NCBI RefSeq assembly: GCF_018531425.1
Contig: NZ_JAHBOI010000007.1
Location: 123,429 to 187,428 of the forward strand
Length of the DNA: 64,000 nt
DNA from: Paenarthrobacter sp. DKR-5
GTDB taxonomy: Bacteria > Actinomycetota > Actinomycetes > Actinomycetales > Micrococcaceae
Reading direction: 5' to 3'
How positions within the stretch are numbered: the stretch's first letter is position 1; each line of letters opens with the position of its first letter. The notes below the pieces were generated by a model. The model saw only the letters and a program-made list of their open reading frames with translations, was not told the DNA's origin and made no database searches. This document shows positions 24,859-34,288 of this stretch, one piece after another. A program made the translations under genes and the position numbers.

Positions 24859-27399
24859 TCAGTGGTTCAGGTTCTGTGCGTGACCTGTGGGGAGGGGCTG
24901 GCCGGAGGCCAGCAGGGTTTGGATGGCTTGTGCGGGGGCGGGGCGGGCCAGCAGGTAGCCTTGGCCCATTTTGGCGCCGAGGCGGCGGAGCAGTTCGATG
25001 TGTTCGGGTTCTTCGATACCTTCGGCGATGACGTCGAGGCGGAGTTTGCCGGCGAGCCCGAGGATGCCTTCGAGCATGGCCAGGGAGGCGGGATCGGAGG
25101 TGACCCGGGCGAGGAAGGACTGGTCGATTTTCAGGATGTCGGCGGGGAGGGCAGCGAGGGTACTCAGGGATGAGTAGCCTGTTCCGAAGTCATCGATCGC
25201 GATCCGGACCCCGCTTTCCTTCAGCGCGGTGAGCGCGGTGATGCCGCCGTCGGCGCTGGTGGCGAGAGCCGTTTCGGTTACTTCCAGAACAATGTGGTCC
25301 GGTTGGGCTTGGGGCTGGTCCAGGATGGCTTTGATGGCGGCGAGGTTTTTGGGGTTGGGCAGCTGGAGGGTGGAGAGATTGACCGCGACCCAGAGGTTCT
25401 CACGCCCGTGAATGCTTTCGCGCCAGCTGGTGCCTTGGCGGGCCGCGGTGTCCAGTACCCAGCAGCCGATGGCGTCGATGTCCCCGGTTTCTTCGGCCAG
25501 CGGGATGAAGTCCTGGGGCTGTAGCAGCCCCAGGACCGGGTGGTCCCAGCGCACGAGTGCTTCAACGCCGAGGATCGCCCCGCTCTTCAGATCGGCAACG
25601 GGCTGGTAGTCGAGGCGAAGCTGCCCGGAAGGAGCTGCTTCGGCGAGGTCGGCCCTGAGTGAGGCGTGATCGGCCATCTGGTTGTACATGTGGGAATCGA
25701 AGAGCTGGTACCGGGCCTTTCCGGAGCCTTTGGCCATATACATGGCGAAGTCGGCTTGGCGCAGCAGTTCCGCAGCGTCCCGGGTGCCGGGGTGCTTGTG
25801 CGCTATGCCTATGCTGACGGTGATGGTGACGCGGTGCCCGTTCAGGAGGAACGGCACGTTCAGGGCGCGCAGGATGCGTTCGGCAATTTCCCCGGCCGTG
25901 TTCGCGTCTCCGCCGGTGATGATGACGGCGAATTCATCCCCGCCCAGGCGCGCGACGACATCCCGGGAGCGGACGCACCCTTTGAGTCTGGCCGCCAGAC
26001 TGATCAGCAGCGCGTCCCCGCCCTCGTGACCCAGGGAATCATTGATGTCTTTGAAGTCATCGACGTCAATGAAGAGCAGGCTCTGACCGGTGTCCTGTCG
26101 GGGGCCGTCAGGGGCGAACAACGAGTTCAATTGCTCGGAAACGGCGGCACGGTTCGCCAGCCCGGTCAGCGGGTCCTGTGTCGCGCGGCGGGTCAGGGCC
26201 AGGTAGCTTTTGTGCAGGGCTTCGGCCATGGTGTTGAAAGCACCGGCGAGTTCTCCGAGTTCGTCCCGGCGCGGGACGTTGATGCGGTAGTTGTAGTCCC
26301 CGGCCTGCAGCCTGAGGACACCTGCGTGGAGGATGTCCACCGGACCCATCAGGTCGGTGAGCATCCGTCGCCGGAAGTAGACGGTGACCGCCAGGGCGGA
26401 TACGAACACTGCGATGAGGAAAACGACCAGGGTCTGTTCCAGGCGGGCGCCGTACGCGGTGCCTTCATTCATGGCATCGAGGGAAGCGCTGTGAAGCCGG
26501 TTCAAAAGTTCCCGGGCTGCGTCGCTGGAAGCAGCGAAAGCCGGTATCTCCGCTGCACGGTTTCCGTTCAGGCCCTGCACCTGGGTTCCCCACAAGCCAT
26601 GAGCGCTGAGTCCGTCCTGCCAGGTCCGGGCGGCCCGGCCCAGGATACCGTGCGCGTCGCTGCCTGCCGGGAAATCTGCTGGGCTTTTTTCAAACAGGTC
26701 CAGTAGCTGTTGCTGCTGTGCCAGGAAGGCAGCCTTGTCCACGGGGGCCCCGGAAAGCAATTGCTGCCCGGCCTGCTCGTGCCCGATCATGGCCGTGCGC
26801 AGGGCTGCGACACTGTCGGATTCACGCTGGAGCTGGCCGACCGTCCCCTGCATATGGTCCATCACGTTTTGAATCCCCGCCACAGACCCGGCCCCGGCAA
26901 GAATCAGCAGCACCAGCAACACCACGAACGCGCGGGACCATTCACGCCGCAGGCTCCGCTCCCGCCCTATACCGGCATCGGCAATACCGGCCCCGAACAG
27001 GGACCGGGGAACACCCGGGATGAAACCGCTGGGCAAACCGTTCTCCGGTTCAGCAGCACTGGCCGCTCCACGTGAAGCAGACCCGCTCGAGGGCCGGTCA
27101 GGGGTGCGGCCAGTCACGCACCACAGGGCGAAATCCTCGCCCTGGTCCCCGCCCAGGCAGTGGTCCCCTAAACGGCTTTTGGCCCGTTCGACCGTTTCCT
27201 CAACACTCAGCCGCTCACGATGCTCCCGGATCTCCGCTATGTTCCCGGGAGCGAATTCCTCCAGCGCAGCGTAACGGATGATCGGATCCCCGGCCTCGGG
27301 CCCGGAGGGTTCCTCGCAGTGGATGACACGACCGTCCCCAACATCAACGCCGTGATGGGACCCGTCAGCACGGTGCACAACAATGTGATCACCCCGCAT
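24859..27399 (-). CDS. LRAT-like domain fused to a membrane GGDEF-EAL c-di-GMP protein
   Basis: 846 residues. Residues 1-97 resemble an LRAT (lecithin retinol acyltransferase) NlpC/P60-like domain: GDHIVVHR, HHGVDVGDGRVIH (catalytic His kept) and EDFALWCVTG, but the usual NCEHF is QGEDF, so the catalytic Cys is missing (Gly87). Then membrane helices at about 157-177 and 318-340 enclose an extracellular four-helix-type sensor, followed by HAMP (about 345-400), GGDEF (intact RLGGDEFAVI near 484) and EAL (intact EALVRW near 611 and DDFGTGYSSL near 736). Both enzymatic halves look active. It follows a PilZ glycosyltransferase gene on the same strand and probably controls it by making or degrading c-di-GMP. 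Confidence 0.93.
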   Translation of the reverse strand: MRGDHIVVHRADGSHHGVDVGDGRVIHCEEPSGPEAGDPIIRYAALEEFAPGNIAEIREHRERLSVEETVERAKSRLGDHCLGGDQGEDFALWCVTGRTPDRPSSGSASRGAASAAEPENGLPSGFIPGVPRSLFGAGIADAGIGRERSLRREWSRAFVVLLVLLILAGAGSVAGIQNVMDHMQGTVGQLQRESDSVAALRTAMIGHEQAGQQLLSGAPVDKAAFLAQQQQLLDLFEKSPADFPAGSDAHGILGRAARTWQDGLSAHGLWGTQVQGLNGNRAAEIPAFAASSDAARELLNRLHSASLDAMNEGTAYGARLEQTLVVFLIAVFVSALAVTVYFRRRMLTDLMGPVDILHAGVLRLQAGDYNYRINVPRRDELGELAGAFNTMAEALHKSYLALTRRATQDPLTGLANRAAVSEQLNSLFAPDGPRQDTGQSLLFIDVDDFKDINDSLGHEGGDALLISLAARLKGCVRSRDVVARLGGDEFAVIITGGDANTAGEIAERILRALNVPFLLNGHRVTITVSIGIAHKHPGTRDAAELLRQADFAMYMAKGSGKARYQLFDSHMYNQMADHASLRADLAEAAPSGQLRLDYQPVADLKSGAILGVEALVRWDHPVLGLLQPQDFIPLAEETGDIDAIGCWVLDTAARQGTSWRESIHGRENLWVAVNLSTLQLPNPKNLAAIKAILDQPQAQPDHIVLEVTETALATSADGGITALTALKESGVRIAIDDFGTGYSSLSTLAALPADILKIDQSFLARVTSDPASLAMLEGILGLAGKLRLDVIAEGIEEPEHIELLRRLGAKMGQGYLLARPAPAQAIQTLLASGQPLPTGHAQNLNH

Positions 27400-27605
27400 T
27401 AGTCAACATCCTCCCGCATCTCTGAGCCAACACGCGCGGGAACCGGCGCACAGAAAGAGCACGGAACGAATACCGGGGCTGTCCTGACCAATGCGTACGT
27501 CCTGAATTCTTGTAGGGAACTCTTAATCCCTTTTCATAGCACAGCGATGACGTTTCGCCTTGTCACAGCCCCACACGCGGCCGCGTGCCAGGGGGCGTTG
27601 ATGAT

Positions 27606-29603
27606 TCACAGGACCCGCAGAGACGCGACCGCGGGCACTCCCTGTGGGAACTGGGGCAACGCACCTTCCGGGGTGTGGAAGAGCCACAGCGACAGGATCC
27701 GGTAGGCTTCCCAGTCACGTTCGGCCGCCTTCAAGGACACCGTCTGACTACCCTCCGGCCCCGGGATCAGCCGGAGGACCTGAAGGGTCACCGGCGCCGT
27801 GCCGGGAAGTTCAAGCCTGACCGCACCCGAGCCCGGCAACGCGCCCTGCGGGATTTGGACGGCTGCGCCGCCTACCGAGATATCCACCAGTTCGCCGTGG
27901 ACCCCATTGATCTCTACCGGGGCCGACACCACGGTGCGGTAGGCGTTCCGGCGCGAGGTGGCGTAGTCCGCGGCGCGGATCCGCCGGGTACCCATCACAA
28001 GCACAATCGCGGCCAGCAGCAGCCAGGAGCCCGCAGCCACCGTTGAGCTCAGGTCAGCCCTCCAGGGCACCCATCCCATCACCCCCGCGCCGGCGTAGAG
28101 AAGAACCGCTGCGACGGTTACGATCATGCCGCTCAACACGGGCGGTGTCCTTCCCCGCCGTCGCAGATCGGTTCCGCCTTTGGGGGTCACCTGGAATTCC
28201 AGGACGTTCCGGGAGATCAGCCACCACAGACAGGCCAACCCCACGGGGACACGGAAGATCCGCAGGGCGAAAGCGGTCGGCCAGTGGATCTCCTGACGCA
28301 TCAGCCGTTTGGAACCCCACAGACGCAGCGAAAACATCAGGATGAACACGGCACCGAAAACCACCGGATCCGCCGTCGATGTCTTCGCACCGGAACACAT
28401 CACCACCACCGGGATCAGGAAAGCGACCAGAGTCCCGATGCCCTCCAGCCACCACAACGTGCCCTGAAGGTATTCGTGATAGTTCCGCCACGACATCCAG
28501 CCCTTGGCAGCCCACAACCGCTCACGGACCAGAATCTGCATCGCCCCCATACCCCAGCGCCGGCGCTGAAGCAGATACTGGTCCGGTGTTGCAGGGGCCA
28601 GACCGACCGCCAGGGTCTGGTGGTGGTAAACGGTCCTCCAACCGACACGGATCAGCTTCAAGGTGGTGTGCATGTCTTCGGTGATCGTTTCCGTCGCCAC
28701 GCCACCGACCTCGCGCAACGCCTTGACCCGCAGCAGCGAGGTCGATCCACACCAGAACGGGCCGGCCCCGGGAACATTGCGCGAAGGCATCAGGACGTTG
28801 AAGAACATCCCCTGCTCACCGGTGATGCCGTCATCATCAAAAGCGCCGCTGTTATAGAACGACTGCGGGCCCTGAACCAGCGCGACTTTCTCGTCGGTGA
28901 ACCAGCCCAGGGTCGCGGTCAGGAAAGCCGGTAAAGGAACATGGTCGCAGTCCAACACGGCGATGATATCGATACCGTCCGCCCCCTCATCTTCCTCCGC
29001 AGCCATCAGCCTAAGCGCGTGGTTCATGTTCCCGGCCTTGGCATGGTCATGGTCATCACGGCGGACATACCGGGCACCGAACGCGGCGCACATCTGGGCA
29101 ACCCAGGCACGGTCACCGTCATCGAGCACCCACGTCTCATGGGCCGGTTCCAGGGCGCAGGCAGCAGCAATTGTCGGGGCCAGGACTTCAACAGGCTCGT
29201 CGTAGGTGGGGATCAGCACAGCCACACGCATCCCCCCGGGCGCTTCCGTGACCGGTAAAGGCGGCTGGCTGTTGATGTTCCACAACGACACAACCTTCAG
29301 GACCAGCCCTGCCAAAGGGAGCGCTTCAAAACCGACAAGGACCCAGGCCATCATCAGGTTCGAACCGCCAGCGGGCATCGTGAACATCACCCGCCAGAGA
29401 AGATACAGAATCAGCACAGCGACCGCCACGACCCCGCCCAGGCGGGCCATGCGACGGGAGAACGGGTCCTCCGGTCCCGGCGAACCCAGCCGCGCCGCCC
29501 AGCCCGCAATGCCAGCCCTGGACAACGCCCTGGCACCTCCGGCTGATGCCGGGGAATCCCTCAACCCTGCAACTACATTAAGGCGCTGCGGATCAACCGG
29601 CAC
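27606..29603 (-). CDS. Cellulose-synthase-like glycosyltransferase 2 with C-terminal PilZ domain
   Basis: 665 residues, GTG start at 29603. N-terminal membrane helices (about 50-100) precede the GT-A domain with DDGD (about 160), DCDHVP (about 217), ITEDMHT (about 308) and QRRRWGMGAM (about 346), all the processive BcsA-type motifs. Several more helices follow, then a PilZ domain (about 545-640) with R-x-x-x-R (RRNAYR) and DISVGG, which bind c-di-GMP. It likely makes an exopolysaccharide on c-di-GMP binding. The GGDEF-EAL gene lies 206 bases downstream on the same strand; a dead partial copy is at 22.8-23.4 kb. Confidence 0.95.
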   Translation of the reverse strand: MPVDPQRLNVVAGLRDSPASAGGARALSRAGIAGWAARLGSPGPEDPFSRRMARLGGVVAVAVLILYLLWRVMFTMPAGGSNLMMAWVLVGFEALPLAGLVLKVVSLWNINSQPPLPVTEAPGGMRVAVLIPTYDEPVEVLAPTIAAACALEPAHETWVLDDGDRAWVAQMCAAFGARYVRRDDHDHAKAGNMNHALRLMAAEEDEGADGIDIIAVLDCDHVPLPAFLTATLGWFTDEKVALVQGPQSFYNSGAFDDDGITGEQGMFFNVLMPSRNVPGAGPFWCGSTSLLRVKALREVGGVATETITEDMHTTLKLIRVGWRTVYHHQTLAVGLAPATPDQYLLQRRRWGMGAMQILVRERLWAAKGWMSWRNYHEYLQGTLWWLEGIGTLVAFLIPVVVMCSGAKTSTADPVVFGAVFILMFSLRLWGSKRLMRQEIHWPTAFALRIFRVPVGLACLWWLISRNVLEFQVTPKGGTDLRRRGRTPPVLSGMIVTVAAVLLYAGAGVMGWVPWRADLSSTVAAGSWLLLAAIVLVMGTRRIRAADYATSRRNAYRTVVSAPVEINGVHGELVDISVGGAAVQIPQGALPGSGAVRLELPGTAPVTLQVLRLIPGPEGSQTVSLKAAERDWEAYRILSLWLFHTPEGALPQFPQGVPAVASLRVL

Positions 29604-29621
29604 GTGAGCCCCTCAGCTAGA

Positions 29622-30062
29622 TCAATGCACGATACGAAGCGAGCATACCCGCACCGGCGGGCGTCGGCTCCCGCGCTGAACGTTCAGAGTGGACCGGCGA
29701 GGACCCTTGCCGATGATGAGACCGCCTTCCCACTGCCCTATGCGGGTGCGAGTCTCGGCGACTGCAGGGCGTTGGCTAATCGGCTTCATGTTGGTGGACT
29801 GCTTCAACGCCCCTTCACGGGTCCTGCCGCGTCCACGTTTATGGCAGTACGTCCGGCCAGTGCGAAGTGTGAGACTGTCCTGCGCGGCAATGAGGCCACG
29901 GTAGACGGCTTCGTAGATGGTCTCGGCGCAGACATGCCAGGACCTGCGTTTGGACCAGCGGCGCCTGAGCCAGCGACTGATCTGCGCGGGTGACCAATGC
30001 TTATCAAGCTTCCCGGCCACGACGTCCCGGAGCGCCTTATCCAGAGCGAGGCGGCGTTCTCT
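29622..30062 (-). pseudogene. IS30-family transposase fragment
   Basis: Frame 30062 to 29622 contains the middle of an IS30 transposase: HWSPAQISRWLRRRW, ETIYEAVYRG, LRTGRTYCHKRGRG, LKQSTNMKPISQRP and GQWEGGLIIGKG. After IGKG the similarity stops, so the catalytic domain is missing, and the N-terminus is cut off at an IS481 element. Not functional. Confidence 0.85.
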
Positions 30063-30064
30063 AG

Positions 30065-31138
30065 TTGTACTCAGTCAGTAGGTTGGTTGCATCTGCTGAT
30101 GGGTGGGTTTCCTCCGAGGCTGCCGTGTGGGCGGTGGTTGTTGTAGAAGTTTAGCCATGGCTGCAGGGCGTCCGTGCGGGCTTGGTTGGAAGTGAATGGT
30201 TGGCGGTAGGCCCAGCCTTCTTGCAGGGTGCGGTTGAAGCGTTCTGCTTTGCCGTTCTGCCATGGATGGCGGGGTTTGATCAGGATGTGTTTGGCCCCCA
30301 GCCGGGCGAGGGCGTCCTGGAAGTCGCGGGAGAGCCGGTAGGCGAAGGCGTTGTCGGTCATGACCCGTTTGACCGGTGCGCCGTTGGCTGCCATGGCCGC
30401 GGCGGCCCGGGTGAGGAACCCGGCGCAGGTCGGGCCTTTCTCGTCGGGTAGGACCTCGGCGTAGGCCAACCGGGAATGGTCGTCCACGGCCACGTGGACG
30501 TAATCAAAACCGGCCCTTGTGTGGCCTGTGGAATGGTTGCGGGCGGATTGGTTCGGGTCTGCCCGCCAACCGCCGCCGTCGGGAATCCTGCCGAGTTTCT
30601 TGACATCGATATGGATCATGTCTCCCGGGGCGTCGCGCTCATAGCGGCGGTCGGAGGCACGGGATGCCCGGATACGTGTCCCCGTTACCGGGTCCAGGTC
30701 CCGGAGCCGGGGCATGCCGGCCCGGGCCAGGATCCGGGAAACCGTCCGGGCGCTGACCCCGCAACGGACCGCCAGGTCCGTTGGCCCGTCACGGTGTTCG
30801 ACCCGCTGACTCAGGACTTCGGCAACAACCTTCGCCGGCGTGGCGTGCGGGCATGACCTTGGACGGGAACTGCGATCTTCAAGGCCGTCCCAGCCGTGGG
30901 ACCGGTAACGGCTGATCCAGCGGTGCGCGCACGTCCGTGAGACGCCCATCTCCTTGGCCACGTGGGCGACGGGACGGCCGGCGAGGACGCGCTCGATGAT
31001 GATCCGCCTACCGTTCGGAGTAAGGCGGGCATTACCGTGGGACATGAGGACCTCTTAATCGTTGGCTGTGTGTGGTAACCACCAACCTAAGAGGTCCTCA
31101 CCTATTCACGATGTAACCAACGTCCTGACTCAGTACAG
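30065..31138 (-). mobile_element. Complete IS481-family insertion sequence with 4-bp CTAG target duplication
   Basis: Terminal inverted repeats of about 28 bases (TGTACTCAGTCAG... at 30066 and its partner ending at 31137) enclose one transposase gene. CTAG occurs on both sides (30061-30064 and 31139-31142) as a target-site duplication. Joining the flanks restores a near-perfect 24-base palindrome, so the element entered the centre of an inverted repeat. Confidence 0.9.
30071..31045 (-). CDS. IS481-family transposase
   Basis: 324 residues. N-terminal HTH (VAHVAKEMGVSRTCAHRWI), then the DDE integrase domain with MIHIDVKKLG (first Asp), VMTDNAFAY (second Asp) and NGKAERFNRTLQ (Glu), all intact. 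Likely functional and recently inserted, given the clean target duplication. Confidence 0.95.
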   Translation of the reverse strand: MSHGNARLTPNGRRIIIERVLAGRPVAHVAKEMGVSRTCAHRWISRYRSHGWDGLEDRSSRPRSCPHATPAKVVAEVLSQRVEHRDGPTDLAVRCGVSARTVSRILARAGMPRLRDLDPVTGTRIRASRASDRRYERDAPGDMIHIDVKKLGRIPDGGGWRADPNQSARNHSTGHTRAGFDYVHVAVDDHSRLAYAEVLPDEKGPTCAGFLTRAAAAMAANGAPVKRVMTDNAFAYRLSRDFQDALARLGAKHILIKPRHPWQNGKAERFNRTLQEGWAYRQPFTSNQARTDALQPWLNFYNNHRPHGSLGGNPPISRCNQPTD

Positions 31139-31195
31139 CTAGAACGCCGCCACTTATCGCCGAAAGTCACACGCGAAGTCGCCTGGTTTCATGAC

Positions 31196-32143
31196 TTACG
31201 GCCGGGTGCCGGCTCCCGGGACAGCTCTGGCGGCGATGGCTGCCAGGTCACGGGCCGGTCCGGGCGGTGGTGTGGTGCCGGTCTGCCAGATGGCGGTCAG
31301 GGTGCGGCGCAGGGGCAGCCCTCGGACGGGAACGGCGATGAGCCGTTGCAGGGCGAGGTCGTCGCGGACGGCGAGTGCGCTGAGTACTCCGGGGGCCGTG
31401 CCGGCTGTGATGGCGGAGCGGACGGCCGCCGTCGTGGAGAGTTCCACCAGCGGATCTGCCAGGGGCGGGGCCTCTGCGGCGGTGAGCAGGTGCTCGAGGG
31501 CGTCCCGGGTTCCGCTGCCGTGTTCCCGGGTGACCAGCGCGGTTGCTGCCAGTTCGGCTGCTGTGACAGGGGTCCGGCGCCGGGCCCAGGGGTGCTCCGG
31601 GGCGACGACCAGGACCATGTCATCGTCCTGCACCGCCGCGGCGCTCAGGTCCGGGGGAAGGTGCGGGCTTTCGATGAAGCCGATGGCTGCCTGTCCGGAT
31701 CGGACCAGGGCTACGGTGGCTTCACTGTTGTTCACCGTCAGCTCTACGACAGTGGGGACAAGTCCGAGGCTCTCCTGCTGGCGGCGCAACGCGACCAGCC
31801 AGAGCGGCAGCAGGTGCTCGGCGATGGTCTGGCTGGCCGCAACCTTCAGCTGCCGGGCGGCGTCGGAACGGAGCGAGGCGATCCCGGCGTCCAGCCGTTC
31901 CGCGGCTGCGAGGACCTCCGCCGCCCACCCGGCGACCAGTACACCGGACTCTGTCAGGGTGGATCCCCGCGGTGTCCGGGTCAGCAGGGCGGACCCGATC
32001 CGGGACTCCAGGGAACGCATCCTGGAGGAGACAGCCTGCTGGGACAGCCCAAGATGCTTCCCGGCGGCGGAGAGGGACCCCAGATCATGAACCGCGGCCA
32101 GCATTTCCAGGGCGGAGAGATCCGGTATCCGGGGGCTGAGCAT
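31196..32143 (-). CDS. LysR-family transcriptional regulator
   Basis: 315 residues. N-terminal HTH (LEMLAAVHDLGSLSAAGKHL, LSQQAVSSRMRSLESRIG) and a C-terminal effector-binding domain (about 95-300). It is divergent from the TDT transporter at 32241 with about 100 bases between, the usual arrangement of a LysR activator and its target. The effector is unknown. Confidence 0.93.
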   Translation of the reverse strand: MLSPRIPDLSALEMLAAVHDLGSLSAAGKHLGLSQQAVSSRMRSLESRIGSALLTRTPRGSTLTESGVLVAGWAAEVLAAAERLDAGIASLRSDAARQLKVAASQTIAEHLLPLWLVALRRQQESLGLVPTVVELTVNNSEATVALVRSGQAAIGFIESPHLPPDLSAAAVQDDDMVLVVAPEHPWARRRTPVTAAELAATALVTREHGSGTRDALEHLLTAAEAPPLADPLVELSTTAAVRSAITAGTAPGVLSALAVRDDLALQRLIAVPVRGLPLRRTLTAIWQTGTTPPPGPARDLAAIAARAVPGAGTRP

Positions 32144-32240
32144 CAGAGAATCTCCTTCAGAAACGTCACTTGTGATACAAGTCCGGCTTGTACCCGGACA
32201 AGTGTATGCCCCCTACTGCGGCAGGTCCCGGTCCGGGAGC

Positions 32241-33434
32241 ATGGACGGTATGGGACCACTGCTGCTGACCGCCGACAAACACCACACCACACCACCGGCA
32301 CAGACCCCGGGCGGCCGTACCGGGGGCGGGTGCGTCCTGCGCCGACTGGATAAGCCCTCGGAGCTGTTCGCGAACCTGACCCCGAACTGGTTCGCCTCCA
32401 TCATGGGTACCGGGATCGTCGCGACCGCAGCCGCGACGCTGCCCCTGCAGTTCCCCGGCCTGCGCACCGCCGCCACCGTCGTCTGGGCTCTGGCGTCCCT
32501 GCTGCTGATCCTGCTGAGCGCCGCGAGCGGGGTGCACTGGATCCGGCACCGGGAAACCGCCCAGAGCCACCACAGCCACCCGGTGATGGCGCACTTCTAC
32601 GGCGCACCACCCATGGCCATGCTCACCGTCGGCGCCGGGACCCTGCTGCTGGGCAAAGACGTCCTCGGCGAACAGCTGGCCCTCAGCATCGATGCGGTGC
32701 TGTGGATCGCCGGGACTCTGCTGGGGCTGGCCAGCGCAGTCGCGGTCCCGTACCTGCAGTTCACCCGGCATCAGGTCACACAGGACAGCGCGTTCGGCGG
32801 CTGGCTCATGCCTGTCGTCCCGCCCATGGTTTCGGCCTCCACCGGGGCCCTGCTGCTGCCCTACGTGGCCGGGCAGGCACGCCTGACCCTGCTGATGGGC
32901 TGCTACGCGATGTTCGGACTGAGCCTGCTGGCCTCCATCATCATCACCACACTGATCTGGAACCGCCTCGCCGGGCACAAGATCGGGGCCGCCGCGGCCG
33001 TTCCCACATTGTGGATCGTGCTGGGCCCGCTGGGCCAGTCCATCACCGCCGCGAACCTCCTGGGCGGGAATGCCCACCTCGCCGTGTCCGGGACCCTGGC
33101 CCGGGCGATGGAAGCCTTCGGCGTCCTGTACGGGGTGCCGGTTCTGGGCTTCGCGCTCATGTGGGCCGGCCTCGCAACCGCCATCACGATCCGCACCGCC
33201 CGTCAGGGCCTGCCGTTCTCCCTGACCTGGTGGTCCTTCACCTTCCCGGTTGGAACCTGCGTCACCGGCCTGACCGGCCTCGCCGCCCACACCCACCTCG
33301 CCGCGTTCGACGCGATGGCCGTCGCCGGCTACACCCTGCTGGTCGTCGCGTGGATCATCGTCGCCGCGCGGACCTTCCACGGCAGCATCCTCGAAGGCAC
33401 CCTCTTTCAGAAGCCCGCAACGACCGCACCGTAG
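32241..33434 (+). CDS. TDT-family transporter (tellurite-resistance/dicarboxylate/sulfite exporter type)
   Basis: 397 residues from ATG 32241 (ATG 32250 possible). Ten membrane helices begin with LTPNWFASIMGTGIVATA, the family signature, and HFYGAPPMAMLTVG, LGPLGQSITAANLLG and FTFPVGTC follow. Family members export sulfite, dicarboxylates or related anions (SsuA/TehA/Mae1 type). Sulfite would fit the sulfur-handling genes at the window start, but this is inference. Regulated probably by the divergent LysR gene. Confidence 0.9.
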   Translation: MDGMGPLLLTADKHHTTPPAQTPGGRTGGGCVLRRLDKPSELFANLTPNWFASIMGTGIVATAAATLPLQFPGLRTAATVVWALASLLLILLSAASGVHWIRHRETAQSHHSHPVMAHFYGAPPMAMLTVGAGTLLLGKDVLGEQLALSIDAVLWIAGTLLGLASAVAVPYLQFTRHQVTQDSAFGGWLMPVVPPMVSASTGALLLPYVAGQARLTLLMGCYAMFGLSLLASIIITTLIWNRLAGHKIGAAAAVPTLWIVLGPLGQSITAANLLGGNAHLAVSGTLARAMEAFGVLYGVPVLGFALMWAGLATAITIRTARQGLPFSLTWWSFTFPVGTCVTGLTGLAAHTHLAAFDAMAVAGYTLLVVAWIIVAARTFHGSILEGTLFQKPATTAP

Positions 33435-33504
33435 GCGGGCCCGCAGCGGACCAGCAACCCCTTACGCAAACAAGCAACCGTTCACAGCGCCAGAAGGTGG
33501 CCTC

Positions 33505-34130
33505 ATGAAACCCCGGACAACACCCGTTTCAAAGCAACGCTTACCCACCAACACAAAAGGGGCCAGGTCGCCCGCCCGATTCCAGCGGCCATTGATCGCC
33601 GTCGGCGTGCCACTCTTCCTCGCAGCCGGCGCGCTCACCTACGGAATCACCGCAAACGGCACCGGCCAACCGACCCCGTCAGCCGAGAAGGGCCCGACCG
33701 TGATCGAAGGAGTCATCACCTATGCCGGCCTGAGCAGGAACCACGTCCAGACCGCGGTGACCTATCCGCAACGTCCCGGCGTCGGCGGAGACCACTCACC
33801 GGTGTGGACGAACTGCGGAGCATACGACCGGCCCGTTCAGGAAACCCGGGCAGTGCACTCCCTTGAACACGGTGCCGTCTGGATCAGCTACCAACCCGAG
33901 CTTCCCGCCGATGACATCGCCAATTCGCCCGGCTTGCAACCAACCAGAGCCACGTGTTGGTCAGTCCCTTTCCTGGCCAGGGATCCCGCATCGAAGCAAC
34001 CGCCTGGGGAAAACAACTAAGCGTCACAGACCCGGCAGACCCGCGGCTGTTCGCATTCATCAAAGCATTTCAGCAAGGTCCGCAGACACCCCAACCCGGC
34101 GAGACCTGCAGCGGCGGAGTCAACGGATAA
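33505..34130 (+). pseudogene. DUF3105 protein gene with a frameshift
   Basis: The frame from ATG 33505 encodes a membrane anchor (about 28-48) and the DUF3105 core (GDHSPVWTNCGAYDRPV, AVHSLEHGAVWISYQP). Near 33915-33935 the match moves to another frame: SHVLVSPFPGQGSRIEATAW, LFAFIKAFQQGPQTPQPGE, ending at TAA 34128-34130. The original frame instead runs to a stop at 34018. A single-base deletion would explain it. DUF3105 proteins are of unknown function; this copy is probably inactive or makes a short form. Confidence 0.85.
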
Positions 34131-34288
34131 ATCAGGAGACAGACCGCCGCTCGGCCGATCAGACCCCAACGCCCGCCGGCCCATGGACTCCCGTTCACCC
34201 GTTGATGGCTCCCGGGCGGGACGACAAACCGCCAATCTAAACGGCGATTTAACCGCCAACTCCAACTAAAAATCACACGCTCACCGTA

